In this document: piece by piece, positions 1-12,000 of the stretch | How the letters are laid out: every line of letters begins with the position of its first letter | Position numbering within the stretch: position 1 is the first letter of the stretch | Source of the DNA: Durusdinium trenchii | Taxonomy: Eukaryota > Sar > Dinophyceae > Suessiales > Symbiodiniaceae | Reading direction: 5' to 3' | Assembly: GCA_963970005.1 (NCBI GenBank) | Contig: CAXAMN010021551.1 | Span: 871,782-935,781, forward strand | DNA: 64,000 nt | The notes under the pieces: model-generated | The model's input: the letters and a program-made list of their open reading frames with translations, nothing else | Database searches by the model: none | Told to the model about the DNA's origin: nothing | Program-made: the position numbers and the translations under genes

Positions 1-317
1 ACTTTGTGGGCCTTGGAGTGCAGAGTTTGTGGCAGGCGCAGGACTTTTTGTGGGCCTTGAAGTGCAGATTTCGTGGCAGGTGTAGTACTTTGTGGCCCTT
101 GGAGTGCAGATTTAGTGGCAGGCGCAGGACTTTGTGGACCTTGAAGTGCAGATTTCGTGGCAGATGCAGGACTTTGTGGGTGTGGAAGTGTAGAGTTGGT
201 GGCAGGTGCAGGACTTTGTGGGCCTTGGAGTGCAGATTTCGTGGCAGGCGCAAGACTTTGTGGACCTTGAAGTGCAGATTTCGTGGCAGGTGCAGTACTT
301 TGTGGATGTCGAACTGC
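1..317. repeat. Tandem minisatellite, unit about 42 bases
   Basis: About seven and a half degenerate copies of a unit that begins ACTTTGTGGGCCTTGGAGTG and ends near GGCAGGCGCAGG. Copies differ by point changes and small indels (for example TTTCGT versus TTTAGT). A further stray copy lies near 480-530, past a GATA-rich tract. The array runs into the window edge, so its full length is unknown. It reads open in one plus frame, but the peptide is only the repeat translated. Confidence 0.9.
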
Positions 318-324
318 AGAAAGA

Positions 325-695
325 TAGAAAGATAAATTGATAGATAGATAGGTTAGATTAGATTAGATTAGATAAGATAAGATAAGATTATTAGATAGAT
401 AGACAGATAGATAGATAGATAGAGGAGGCATATTTGCTTGGTTAGAAAGTTTTGCACCGGGGAGTTCACCTTAAAATATTGATTTCGTGGCAGGAGCGGG
501 TGTCGGGGATGAAGTGCAGATTTCGTGGCCCGGGGGGGGGTGGGGGGGGGGGGCAGCGCCCCCCCCAGCAGCACACCAGATCCAAAGGTGAGCAGCTCGT
601 GCTTGCTTGCTTGCTTGCTTCCTTGTTTGGCTTCGTCTCTGCAACGAAAACAACAGGAAAAGCAAATACAAAAAGAGAAAGGAGAACAGCTGCCA

Positions 696-726
<31 letters not shown>

Positions 727-935
727 AATAGATAGGTATAGACAGATAGATGGATAGGCCAAAAAGCCAAAAGCCACAAAAGCCAAAAGCCACAGAAGCC
801 ACGAAAGCCACGAAAGCCAAAAGCCACAAAAGCCAGAAGCCACAGAAGCCAAAAGCCACAAAAGCCAGAAGCCACAGAAGCCAGAAGCCACGAAAAACAA
901 AAAAACAAAAAAGAAACAAACAAAAACAAAAAAAA
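325..935. repeat. Low-complexity block: GATA/GATTA tracts, G-run, CCAAAAGCCACA minisatellite, poly-A
   Basis: Consecutive simple-sequence tracts: GATAGATA/GATTA (about 335-425), a G-run of about 20 bases (531-552), GCTT repeats (600-620), AAAG/GATA (690-735), an imperfect AGCCAAAAGCCACAA array (755-890) and an A-rich end. Open frames of 86-183 residues on both strands here are translations of the repeats and not genes. Confidence 0.88.
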
Positions 936-939
936 ATAC

Positions 940-3900
940 CCCTCCTTAATCAAATGCCGTTTATTCGGGGATATGTGTGTACTGTATGTTGCAAGAAGTC
1001 TCAACCTTGAGCTGCTGTTTCAATATATAGGGCCAACTATAGGGCCACTACCAAACACTGGTGAGACCCATTCATAGAACGGACCAACCGTATGAAACCC
1101 ACTGATTGGCCATATCGCAGCCCAGAATCTTTGAAGAGATCTCGCCGATCCATGGCGACTCCTCCGGCAGCCACCTGCAACCGCGTCTTCACCTCATGCA
1201 CCGTGACGTGTGTGGAGCGTGCGCAATAGGGTCCGGGTGCGGCCGGCCGCAACCGAGGGCGTCACCGGTGCCTCACCGATCAACCAAGGGACACGGACCC
1301 CGACGTGACCGACGTGGGCATGCCCACCGTTTCAGTGGCGTCGGAAGGGTTTGAGGTTCCAGATGGTTCCTGGCAAAGTCACCAGGAAACTCGTCGAAAC
1401 CTCCCACTATTGGGACCGGCAATCCTGTACAACGCACAGAGGGTTCATATCCAAACCTTACATATCCAAACCCTATCATGTCAATCTCAGAGGACATGTG
1501 GGTCTCTCACACCCAACCACCCGAGGACACGCGCAACCTCTGTGGCACGTGGCCGTGTCAAAGGGGTGAAGAATCGCCTGCTTCGCCACATTTTGGGCGA
1601 TGCCCTGCACCGCGCCACCTGCAGCACTGTCGAAACACTCCGGAGGGTCTCAGAGCTCATGAGTCACTGCTGATAGAATTCGACAAGCCAGCGCGGTTGA
1701 AGGAAATGCCCCCACTCGAGGTTGAGATACTATTTGGTAGGCCAACCGGGTGTTTGTAGCCCTGTTGATGTGTTTTCACGAAAGGGTACATTGCCAGTTC
1801 ATTGACGACAACGGAGCACTGTTCGATCACCTGAGATCATGGCTGAATGCTGCTGCCCACGGCGGAAGAGTTTCTGCAGCTCCTGGCGCGGAAAATCTAA
1901 AAAAGATATTGATCATTGAATGAATTATATCCGGGACATCGGCGTGAGCACACTTCCTGTCACGGTTTTGACCATACAGTATTTGTGTGCATACCTCATG
2001 GCCTGATTTGAAGAAAACCATTTGTTCAGGTAAACAACAGTGTATGTGTATGTGCGTATCTAATGTATCTATATATATATACACACACACTTGTTTACTG
2101 GCTGCCAACGTCGACCGGCCCAAAAGCAAGGAATCAGGCAATTCTTGCAGTGATGCTTATGCGGGGATGACTTGCGATTGAAAGCAGGAAGGCACGGACA
2201 TGCTGCACCTGGGTTGTGAATGTGTTGCAGGAAGTGCATGATGACCCCCTTGAGAAAAAAATAGAGTGAACGTCTTCGGATCATATACGCAAAATACCCT
2301 AGCCCCACCTTAGCTTGCTCGGCATAGAATTTGTTGCATGGGTGGTTCTTGCTCTGGACTGAAATTTGGAGGAACAATACTTTGGCACTGACGGTTACAA
2401 TATGTTACCATGATTCATATTGAGTCGTGCGCTGACTTCCATCCCCGTGATTATTTGCAATCACACAAAAAATATATAAAAGGTCATTCGTAGATATTCG
2501 TAGAGTAGAGATCAATATATGCCCGTGAGTCAAACCCGTCCTTCAAAATGCGCACCGAGTGACTGTAAGAGATCAGTGGCATGGCGTGCTCGTCCGCATA
2601 CATAATACATGAAATGCAAACATCGAATGAAAAATCAAGTATCACTCATCGCTGGGATCGATGTTCAAAGGTTCAAACAAAGAAAACAAACAAAAACAGG
2701 ACTTTGGAGACCTTTTGGGGGGGTCCCCAACCATGTCTTCACAGCGTTTTGTATTTCCTTTCAAAGAAGCGGCCATCGGGACTGCCATGACAGTTCGCGG
2801 GATGGAGGATGGAGAATGAGAAGAACTGCCACGCGGGCGGGAGTTTGTAGATGGCACAACTTGCAACAAAGGTCAATGGCACTGTTCTGCGCTCGAGCTT
2901 CACCTAGAGACCACAACTCGCGCCTGGGGCGGCTGCTTTGGCCGCAAGGCATGGTGGCGCTGTGGCAGAGGTCAGGACGGCCGAGAGCAAGAAGCCTCAG
3001 ACAGGTCTGGAGTCTGGGGATCCCGAAAATTCCGAAAGTAAAAGGCATCAGCTTGTTTGAGAATGATCGCCGCACTGCACCCAAATGATACTTGTGTGTC
3101 TTGCAATGTGTTAGGGTCATTGGACGGATGCTGTTGCAAAAAGATCCAAAATCACATTCACAACATAACCATCTTGCCATTCATAATATAGTGAGCCAGA
3201 GTGATCCAGAAACCAGAGTGAACATATTGCAAGTGCAAAGGATTCAGCTCGTGGACCCACCGAAGCTATCCCCTGCGTTCGTCTGCATCCAATGCGGATC
3301 AGGACAAAAGAGCACTGCCCAAATGTAACAACCAAGTGAGCCTACCCAAAACAATTCTAACGCTTTTCCAGTTGATAGTTGAGTGTACACAATGGCATGA
3401 GTTTCCAGTTGTTCTTGCATGGTCTCTTCTTGGTCGGCTGCCTATTTCAAATGAAGACAAACGTGTAGGTGAGGTACGATGATCCAAGTCCTTTCTCAAC
3501 ATTCTGGTGCGGCAACGAAAACGAACCGAAACTGAACTACCCCGAGGTGTTGATCTAGTCGTCTTGTGATGCTCTTGTTGCCAAGACTCCATGTTAGGGC
3601 TAGAGACCTTTTAAAGTCATATGAGCCGCATGACTCACATGGGCAAAATGAAACGAAGGGACACAATTTGCTGGTCAAGAGTTCTCAATGGACTTATATA
3701 ATTAAACATAAATCAACAAATGACCGAAGTAATGCTTTGATATGCATTGAAATGTTTTTCTAGTATTTCTGGGACACCATTTTCACTTTAATAGCAGTGT
3801 CAAACGCTGGATGTACTGTCCCACGCTGGGGAATTTTCTGAATATCACTCTCAAGAAGGTAAGCCGTTCGTAGAAACGTTCATTTGAGCAGCTCCTTGGT

Positions 3901-4600
3901 TCGTCCGAGCACCCCGGCGCCGTCGGTCCAAAGGGACCTGGCCGAAAATAATGGCATGCAGTTGAATGAAATGCTACGAGAATCAGAAGGGGAAGATGCA
4001 ATAAAAACTATCAATTTGGGCACCGGATATGTAACACATTGCAAAAACCATCAAAAACCTACCCTGCCGCGATTCCAAAACTTGAGTTCAAATATGTTCG
4101 AATGGCAGTTGGTGGAGGCCTTCGGACTGTGATCTTAGTGGACCTATTGCTCATCTTACATGATTGGTTCTCATCTCCCAAGCGACTGTCAATCGGAGCA
4201 GGAGACTTGGATGATCCCACCGATTGGTTCAGACTCTATTTTAAAAAAATGAGTGAACATCGACGTCAAGATTCAGTGTTCCAACATGACAAGTTGCCAA
4301 CACGGTCCGAACTTGTGCAACCTCAGGACCCCAAGAGATCATCGACAAGTCCCAGCGAGTGGGGAGCCTCCCAGCTACATGGCCCAACCAGTCTCGCGGA
4401 GTGGGGGCCCTGCATGGCGTCTTGGTACCAGAATTGTTCTTGAGCCCCGGGTCATTGTTCTTGAGCTATCCAAAAGACCTTTCCATCCCTTCTGTATATG
4501 TGAATTGAATGTGTCTGTATATGCTTCTGCCTGTTAGCTGCCTTTGGTCAACAGACTGACCCTCGGCAGTTTTCCAAGGTTTAAAGCCTGCAAATCAGCG
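940..4600. other. Intergenic or unassigned region
   Basis: No gene can be supported beyond the weak exon at 1037-1252. AT-rich DNA with a short TATATACACACA tract at 2075-2095. Two more GC-rich minus-strand snippets could be exons: around 2735-2800 (reads GSPDGRFFERKYKTL) and around 3880-3950 (reads SLWTDGAGVLGRTKELL behind an AG acceptor). Neither can be linked to a neighbour. Confidence 0.4.
1037..1252 (-). CDS. Possible exon with a ubiquitin-like segment
   Basis: A GC-rich island with an open minus frame containing VTVHEVKTRLQVAAG followed by MDRRDLF. This resembles the helix of ubiquitin-like folds (x-V-x-x-L-K-x-x-L-x-x-x-x-G-x-x-x-x-x-Q-x-L-x), a common module in dinoflagellate proteins. 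A possible GT donor follows the LQ codons. There is no second exon I can join with a consistent phase, and the Lys/Gln positions are only loosely conserved. It lies downstream of the serpin gene on the same strand, so it would belong to another gene. Confidence 0.22.
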   Translation of the reverse strand: MRPAAPGPYCARSTHVTVHEVKTRLQVAAGGVAMDRRDLFKDSGLRYGQSVGFIRLVRSMNGSHQCLVVAL

Positions 4601-4607
4601 AAACAAC

Positions 4608-4849
4608 AGTGAAACATATTGGCGCCTTGGACAAGAAGCTCCTCACATCTCCTCGGAAAAGGAAAAGAAGAATTGCCAGCCTGGGCAGTGAGGAAGAATT
4701 GGCATCCTTTCCTTCCCATTGGGAACCACACTCCACACCGGCCCAACCAGAACGCAACTTGTCCAAAGTTCCAAGACACAATGGCCTACAAAACCCACAA
4801 AAAAATCAAGGCATCACCCAACTGTTCAAAAAGTGCAAAGTCGACAGGT
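4608..4849 (+). CDS. Possible exon of a basic nuclear protein with a PIP-box-like end
   Basis: The plus strand is open between an acceptor-like AACAG and a canonical-looking donor, GACAG|GTGAAGG. The peptide is strongly charged: a nuclear-localisation-like SPRKRKRRIASLGSEEEL near its start and NQGITQLFKKCKVDR at its end. The latter loosely resembles PCNA-binding (PIP) boxes, with an aliphatic residue three positions before an aromatic one and basic residues following, but the first position is Asn and only one aromatic residue is present. It would be on the opposite strand from the recognised genes. Antisense frames are also open, so strand and coding status are uncertain. Confidence 0.3.
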
Positions 4850-6083
4850 GAAGGTGAAGGAAAAGATCTGTGGACGTTTCTCGTGTTTTATCAGGTCAGT
4901 CTACAGGAAACGATTCCACCATCAAGACTATGGGTAGGTCGGAGGTGCGCCTGTCTTGCAGGTTGCCCCGTGGCCGATGGCCAGCTACGTACCGCTGCAA
5001 ATAAAGACACTGCTCTTAAGTCTTACGGTAAAAGTTGTTAAAACATATATATATATATTATATAAACAATTACAGTATCAACATTTGCCCTTTTGCAGCC
5101 CAAGAAGTTTTGGCTCAAGCGTTCTGGGTGTTTTTTGAAGCTTTCGTGTCTCTGGCAAATACGAACAGCATTTTGACCAATTTTGACCCTATGATGGGCC
5201 ACCCCAACACCCCAACTCCACCACCTGGGAGCCGGACCCCAACAGCGAGCAGGTCCCATGTCTACCTTCCAATTCCGAGCAACGCCGAACACGTGGCTGG
5301 CAGTGGATGGCCCTTCCGAAATGGACATGGTTTATCGTGAAGAGACGGGCCCAACCAATGGACCCGAGTCGAATCATGTCAATGCCTTGTTGTTTTGCAA
5401 AGGTCTGGCTGAGAGATCTCCAATGACAACTCCAACATGGACAACTATGGACCCTCAAATTGTATTTGACAAACCATGCTGTCTTTCTGCGGCTCACTCG
5501 CCACCATGATTGCACCTCACTTCTACGGGGCTCAGTAGCCACCTGCCATCATTCATCAATAGTCAATAGTCATCCTATGTCATCCTAATCGTCGCTCACA
5601 GCCGACGCGCGAACCGACAGCTGTGAGCCCAAGAGTTCCAAGGCACCGCGCTTTCTTTTGCACCGAGCTCACACTGTACAGCGACAGCGAGCCCGCACAA
5701 ATTGAAACGATGGAATCGCGAGTGAATCTGCACGTGTCACTCTGAATCGCAATCTCAGAAACCTATGGAATCGTAGTCTATAACTCTCCAAGACTCGTGA
5801 CTCGGGGGCCGCAAACGTGCCAATCTCCGAGTTGTTCCAGTATTTACCAGCTCAAACAAACTCTCCCACCATGACCTCCTGTGGGCTTGGCTTTAGGTTC
5901 AGTATGCGCAAACGATCACATGGACTCCCATGCCACTCGTTCATCCCTTGCGGCCCTCTTCCAACCTTGTTGAGCTCATTTGAGGGGGGGTTGTTTGTGA
6001 GTCTCTTACAACGCAGTCTGCTTCAGACCAACGAACACGCGTTCGTCGGAGCAGACTGCGTCGCGGCGTGCCATCTAGGCAAT
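4850..6083. other. Region downstream of the serpin, no gene seen
   Basis: Holds the leader-like 12-mer at 5108-5119 and otherwise mixed-complexity DNA. A 184-residue plus frame from 5817 runs antisense across the last serpin exons and is not considered a gene. Confidence 0.5.
5108..5119 (+). other. Possible relict dinoflagellate spliced-leader end
   Basis: TTTTGGCTCAAG is identical to the last 12 bases of the conserved dinoflagellate spliced leader (CCGTAGCCATTTTGGCTCAAG). The bases upstream do not continue the match well. Relict leader ends occur where spliced mRNAs have been reverse-transcribed back into the genome. A 12-base match is expected by chance at well under one per window of this size, but coincidence is still possible. 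Confidence 0.35.
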
Positions 6084-9000
6084 CTAGGCCTTGTAGCCTC
6101 CTTTGAGGCTCGCGTCAATGCCCGTAAGCTCCGGGACCACCACCTTTCCAATGAAAAGCAGGGAGCCATCTGCGTCGCCTCTAAAAGGGCCCGGAGCGGG
6201 TTTGTTGTTCCAAAGAAGCCAAAGAAGTGGATCAAGAAGTCAAGGACTGGGGAGTGGGGAGCGTGTCGCCGGTTTGATGTGTTGCTTGAAAGCAGCCGTG
6301 AAGTGCATGAAGTGCCTAAAGCAAAACTTTTAAACACCTACTCTTGCAAAAGTTGCTGTCAAAGCTTCTGATCCCGAAGAGGAAGGGTCTGTCCACCGTC
6401 ACCTGAAAGGAAGAGTTCCGTCCGATCAGTTCTGCGGGCTGCACGTGACGGTGTGTTGGGCGATGTTGGGCAGAATAGGATAGAATAGCTGCGTGTTCAC
6501 ACGGTTTGCATCATATGCCCAACCAAGGTGTAGGAGGAGTTGGTCTTACACATTCTCTTTGACTAGAAGGTGATAAAGGTACCTGGCAGAACAATGATCA
6601 CTCTATGCAGGCAATGCCAATTCAACCTATTGAACGCCAATCAACACTCGCAACCTCAGCTGTGCCTCAGTACATCCCAGAACACATTAGAACAAACTCA
6701 AATTTAAATAACATGGCTATGTAATATATGCTAATAATATGCTTATATCACAACGGAGTATCATAGAATCTTCTATAAATGATCATAGATTCAGGGTCTC
6801 ATCTCTCACGACCATTTGGATCACCGGTGCCAAACGATACCATCTTCGCCCCAAAAGGGCCACGTCCGGACACCTTCATTGCCGGTGGCGGCAGGCAGCG
6901 CGTGGCCATCACAGCACCGGTGGCAGCGGCCGCCACGGTGCCCTCCTCGTTGACCAAAACGGTGGCCTTGTGCACCACATCATTCCTGGCGTCCGTTTCG
7001 CCTTCCGAGGCAAAGCCAGACCCATGTCATCAACATTCAAACAACATGTAATTCATGTAGACTCTTGATTAATAAGCCCCCCATATGAAGAGGATGTCCA
7101 ATTCAAACGAGGGCACATGGGGCACTAATTTGTGTTACCTTGTTTGGGAATTCTGCACAAAGTTGGTTTGGCCCGAACCGTTATCCCCAGCGAACCCGGG
7201 CGACCCTGGCATTTCATGGACCGAGTTGAGCATTTCCTTCATGTTGTGGGCTAATAGATTCCTGCCGGTCCGCCTCAAAGAGGGGAAAAAGCCAATCACA
7301 TTGCCATATTCAGACCCTAAGATTAGGATCTCTTGCCCCTCAAGGCAAGATCGCTCCGGGTACTTGCTGAAAACTTCAGACCACCTCCACCAACACCCGT
7401 CCTAACATAGGACAAGGGTATGTGTGAATGCGTACAAGCCCGCAAGTGAGTGCATTCAATCGAGGGGGGGGTTATTAAATCAAGAGTCTACAATACTGAG
7501 TATTGCTAATTGCTGAGTACTTGACTTGTGTTTCTGTGCCTTTGGTATTTGGTTTCACAGCCTCGCCGTTGTTCGAAGCGTCCACTCAATGGAACCAAAT
7601 CAATCCGGATCAAAAGAGTTTGGCCGCAAAAAACGCCCTTCAAGTCGTGTGATCCACCGTCTCCACGGTGCATGGCGCAAATCGTCAAATCGAAAAAAGA
7701 GTCGAAGTCGATTGAAGCAGGCCAGGGCGTCAAGTAAACCAATGGATCCTGGGCGCTCCCGGTGGTGCGGAACCAAACTGATCCGAATGCGGATCAATGG
7801 ACCGGATTAAGTGGTGCGGGGAACCTCCAGGTGCTATCAACCACCCATGTGGTCAGACTGCAGCGGCTGTGAATTTGTGGGGAATGTGTCTTGTATTTCC
7901 TAGATTCTATCACACATATGCCATAACATCAACTCCACAAAAGAAGTTGGGTGGGGGATGGGGCTGGGGCCAACAGCAAACATTTCTCCAACGCAGTGAA
8001 GATTTCTAACAGCTAGAAAGAAGAACTGTGCTGAAATACAATTTTTAACATTTAAATGCTTGTTCATGTATTGTAATCGGAGCAGAATGCGTTGGATCCT
8101 GGATGGTTTATACAATAATACACACTTCATGCTTTTTGGTGGTCTTGGAGCACCGGCGAGTGCATTTTGGAAGTACCTCACAGTCTACCTCCTACCAAGC
8201 CCAAGCGCTTGTTGAAAGCAACAAGAAACACTATTACTTCAGCAATCAGCAAATGTATTCATCTCCGCCAAACAAGTTGCCCATGCAAAAGTGTCAGGGC
8301 TGACTTTCCGAGGGATTAACTGATTAACCATGAAAAAAAATGGCTTTCCAAAACTACCAGCAAGCAAAGCGCCAAGAGACATCAGACATTCTCAGGAATC
8401 CGTTCTTGCTCTCGAACGCTTCCTTGATACCTTAGTGATGTGTTGAAAAGAATTGATTGGAACTACACTCACTTCACCACAAATATTGTGATAATTTCTC
8501 AGAATCCGCCAGCAAAAGTCATGAACAAATGAAATCCGGATAAATCCGGTGGTAGTCTTTGACAACTCGCGGCCGCAGGTGATCCAAAGAAATTTGGAAG
8601 CCGGTGATCCAAACAGCTGAAGCAATCCGCTGAGACATCAAGTCTACTAGTAAGGAGATCATCAAAGCCAAAGCCATAGAGTGAGATGTTGTAAGGAGGA
8701 TGTCTGCAGTGTAGGACAGTAGAGTCCCTCAAAACCCAAAATACATAACATAGTCATATCAAATCATATCAACGACGATCCAAGGACAAATGACAACTCC
8801 TTTCTTGGATTCCCTAACTAGGCGTTCAACTCGATCCTCGACCTGTTGCCATTTGATCCCTTCTTTCATAGACCAAGTTGCCCAGGGCCTTCAAGGCATC
8901 TGACATGGAGCCTCCAGCGCTGACCTAAGCACAGGGGGTTTGGTTGTGGATCATCCTGATACAGCCTGATGCTCAAATAGAACTTTCTCCAAGTGGGGAG

Positions 9001-12000
9001 ACCTGCCAAAATCACTGCCACAAATTTTGAGAACCTCACCTTCTTGTAAGTTTCTCGGGGAATGTTTGCTGGTTTCTTGGCTGGTGATATAAATGATGTT
9101 GATTCCTTCCTGCCTCTGGAGGGTCTTTGTATTTGACCAACAGCACACCCAACAAAAAATATCAAAAAGTGCCATATGAGGAACATATCAATGAGTATAG
9201 AGTCCAATGGCACTCAATATGGCACTCTTTATTTGTCAATGAGTGCGGAACATAGAGGAACCGAATGCCAAATCAATGAGTTGTCAATCGTTCTTCTCCT
9301 CTCTGCAAGGATTCTGTGGGTGCTTTCCAGCTACCCCAGGGACGTGGGTGCAACGACTGTCTCGGTGTCCGAGCACGTCTACTCGGGTGTGTGACGGGCA
9401 GTGATGGGCACATGTTGTGAGGGTCTTCCCATCGAACCGAAAGAACCTCCAGCAGGGCTGGAAGATGCTGCAAGCAACCCGCTTTGGACCTCAAGACTCT
9501 TACTCGGCAAATCTACATGGATTATGTAATTCAACCTGAGGTGTGCACTTTAAAAAAAAGTGGGGGCCCGTTAGACCCCAACCGGATCTGGACTGCAAAG
9601 ATCTAAAGCTTACACACCCTCCCATCGATATACCCAGGCCTTGAAGCGGGGTAGCCGGAGCTCCACCTCGCTCGGCTCCATGAAGCCCAAGAGCCTCGGC
9701 GGGCTTAAGCTTGCCGCGTTTGGAGCCTCGCCCGCGACGACCAGTGACGACTCTCGGAGACGACGAACGAAACGAACGAAACGGCGGAGGTTTAGTAGCT
9801 TATGGTTTCTACTAGCTTCTTGTTACTACTAGTAAGGCACCTGTTACTAGANNNNNNNNNNGTTTCTACTAGCTTCTTGTTACTACTAGTAAGGCACCTG
9901 TTACTAGTAGCGTGGCACTTGTTCCTAGTAGCTTATTGTTCCAAGATTCATTATGATAGATGGTCTTCCGCATGAAGAGATGGATTGGACCACTACAGGT
10001 TTTAGACTCTAGACCCACACTGTTGCTTGCGAACATACTGGCCGTTGCAAACTCGCCGGCCACTGGTTGGCCAGTATTTATGAGCTGACCGGCATGTAGC
10101 TACGTGCAACAGTGAAGAGCAATGATCCGTTAAAAAATGTCGCTGCCCCGGCTTCTTTCAATGTATTTCGCAACAGAGAAAACATCCTCAACGCCAATGT
10201 CACTGCAAACTAACGTTGATGTCCCATCACTTGAGTGAACAAACTGAACATAGAACATGATTTGCACAGGTCCTGAATCCGACCAATTCGGTCATTCCCA
10301 TCCCCCCTCATTCCCCACACAGCCCCACAACCTCGGTCCTCCACCCGTTCTCCACTGCACTCCAGTTCACTGTTTCCAATCAAAGTCCTCCACCAACTTT
10401 TCAAGACCTGCAGGCCCTTCCTCCTGCGAGGGAAACAAACCCCTGACGTGCCAGTACCCATCTTAGGGATTTCTAACTGGTTACCTGGAAGGCGAAAGTA
10501 GATACCGGAACCCGGTATCTCCCTGTGACCTTTGTGCTTTCAGACACTGCGGATTGTACACTCTGAACACCCAACACCGGGGCCGTCGCGAGACTGATAG
10601 ATTATATTTTCTTTCAAACGGTACTTATTTGGGAGATACCATAAGACACCATTGTTCAGTGCTGTGCGTTGGATGAGTTCGTTGCTGTCCTTTGGAAGGA
10701 TCACTGTGGCAAAGGTGGACTTGTCGCTGTAGGGCAGTTGCACTGCTTGATAGCCAGGCATGTCAGTATAGCCAAGCTTCTTTTCTTTCTTCCACATCAT
10801 GTCCTGGTAAAAATATTGCAGCATGGAGCGAAGACCTTTCCTGCTAGCTAGACTGGTGGCAGGGTTATCTGGATGTTTCTGTTTGCTACACGGCTGCTAC
10901 ACGGCATAAATCATTGAACCAAATGACCTCCACAAACAGTCAGTGCGGTGCACAGCACACAAAGTTTATTTTGATCTCTGCTTTGGATACTCATTGATGC
11001 ATCCATTGTTCCTTGTAGAACACAATCTTGCTGAATTTATCTCAGCATGCGTAATACGCCAGGTGTCAGAGTACTACAATATCAGAAACATATCCTAACC
11101 CTAGCCCCTTGAGCCTTCCTTTGTTTCGTTTTTACACATCGTTGTTCTGACAAGCCTTCCAAGCAAACGCTTTGGGCGCAGGGTTTTGACGGGTTGGATG
11201 ACTCTTGGTCCCCTTACAACCAAGTGTTCAAGAAACCGTAAGCCGATCACTTACTTCTTAGTTACATTGGTCAAATTCATCGTAGTGTTCAAATGTTTTC
11301 AAACATTGAAGCATGGCCTCGGTTCCTGTTCCGCACCCCTGCAGAAGAACCCATGATCAATCCTGCTCTGAAAGAGAAATAAAACCTATACAAAGGTAAA
11401 ACAAGTGGTAAAATTATGTTTGCATGTGCTTGCAAGAGCAAGCAGAACTCAGGTAGCGCATAGTCCTTGCACACCTCGCACCCCACACAAACACGACGCC
11501 ATCGACACCATCACTCCAAGCCGCGCAGGGCATCTTCGACGCAAAGCCACGGAATTCGCCGCTTTTGGTGCTGGGCCCGTTCGCGCGTTGGAATGGGAAC
11601 CCAAGGAAAAGGGCGTTTGATGGTGGTTGAAAAATGCTTGGAACAGCTAATATAGCCCATAACCATGGAAGCGCATGGAACTGAACAAGGTTTTGTTTGT
11701 ATGGGGAAAGGAATTGTCCAATCAACCATAATCAACCCTTCTTCATCCTTCTTCTGTTTCTTGCCACGTGTAGTGAAGCTTGCTCATTCTCAAGAGGACG
11801 GACGGCGGTTCCTGGTGACCGTGGCCCGACACACACGCCAGCAAGTGATGCCACACCCTTGGGAGGCGTGACTGGAAAAGCCAGTGTCTCAGACTGTCGA
11901 TTGAACTAGAAGGCCTCACACCAAACCTGGGCGATCAACCGACAACCACATGATCCACATGGGATGCGGGATGTGGATCAAATTCCCCCCCCACCACCCC

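Noticed and set aside
368..919. 183-residue minus-strand ORF
   Set aside because: Translation of simple repeats (FLAFVAFGFCGFW patterns).
6175..6240. Serpin-like frame directly upstream of the last exon (reads NNKPAPGPF)
   Set aside because: An in-frame stop lies just above it, and the true preceding exon with DRPFLFGIR is at 6338-6402 with matching phase. The stretch is intron.
5817..6371. 184-residue plus-strand ORF
   Set aside because: Antisense to the last two serpin exons, which are certain.
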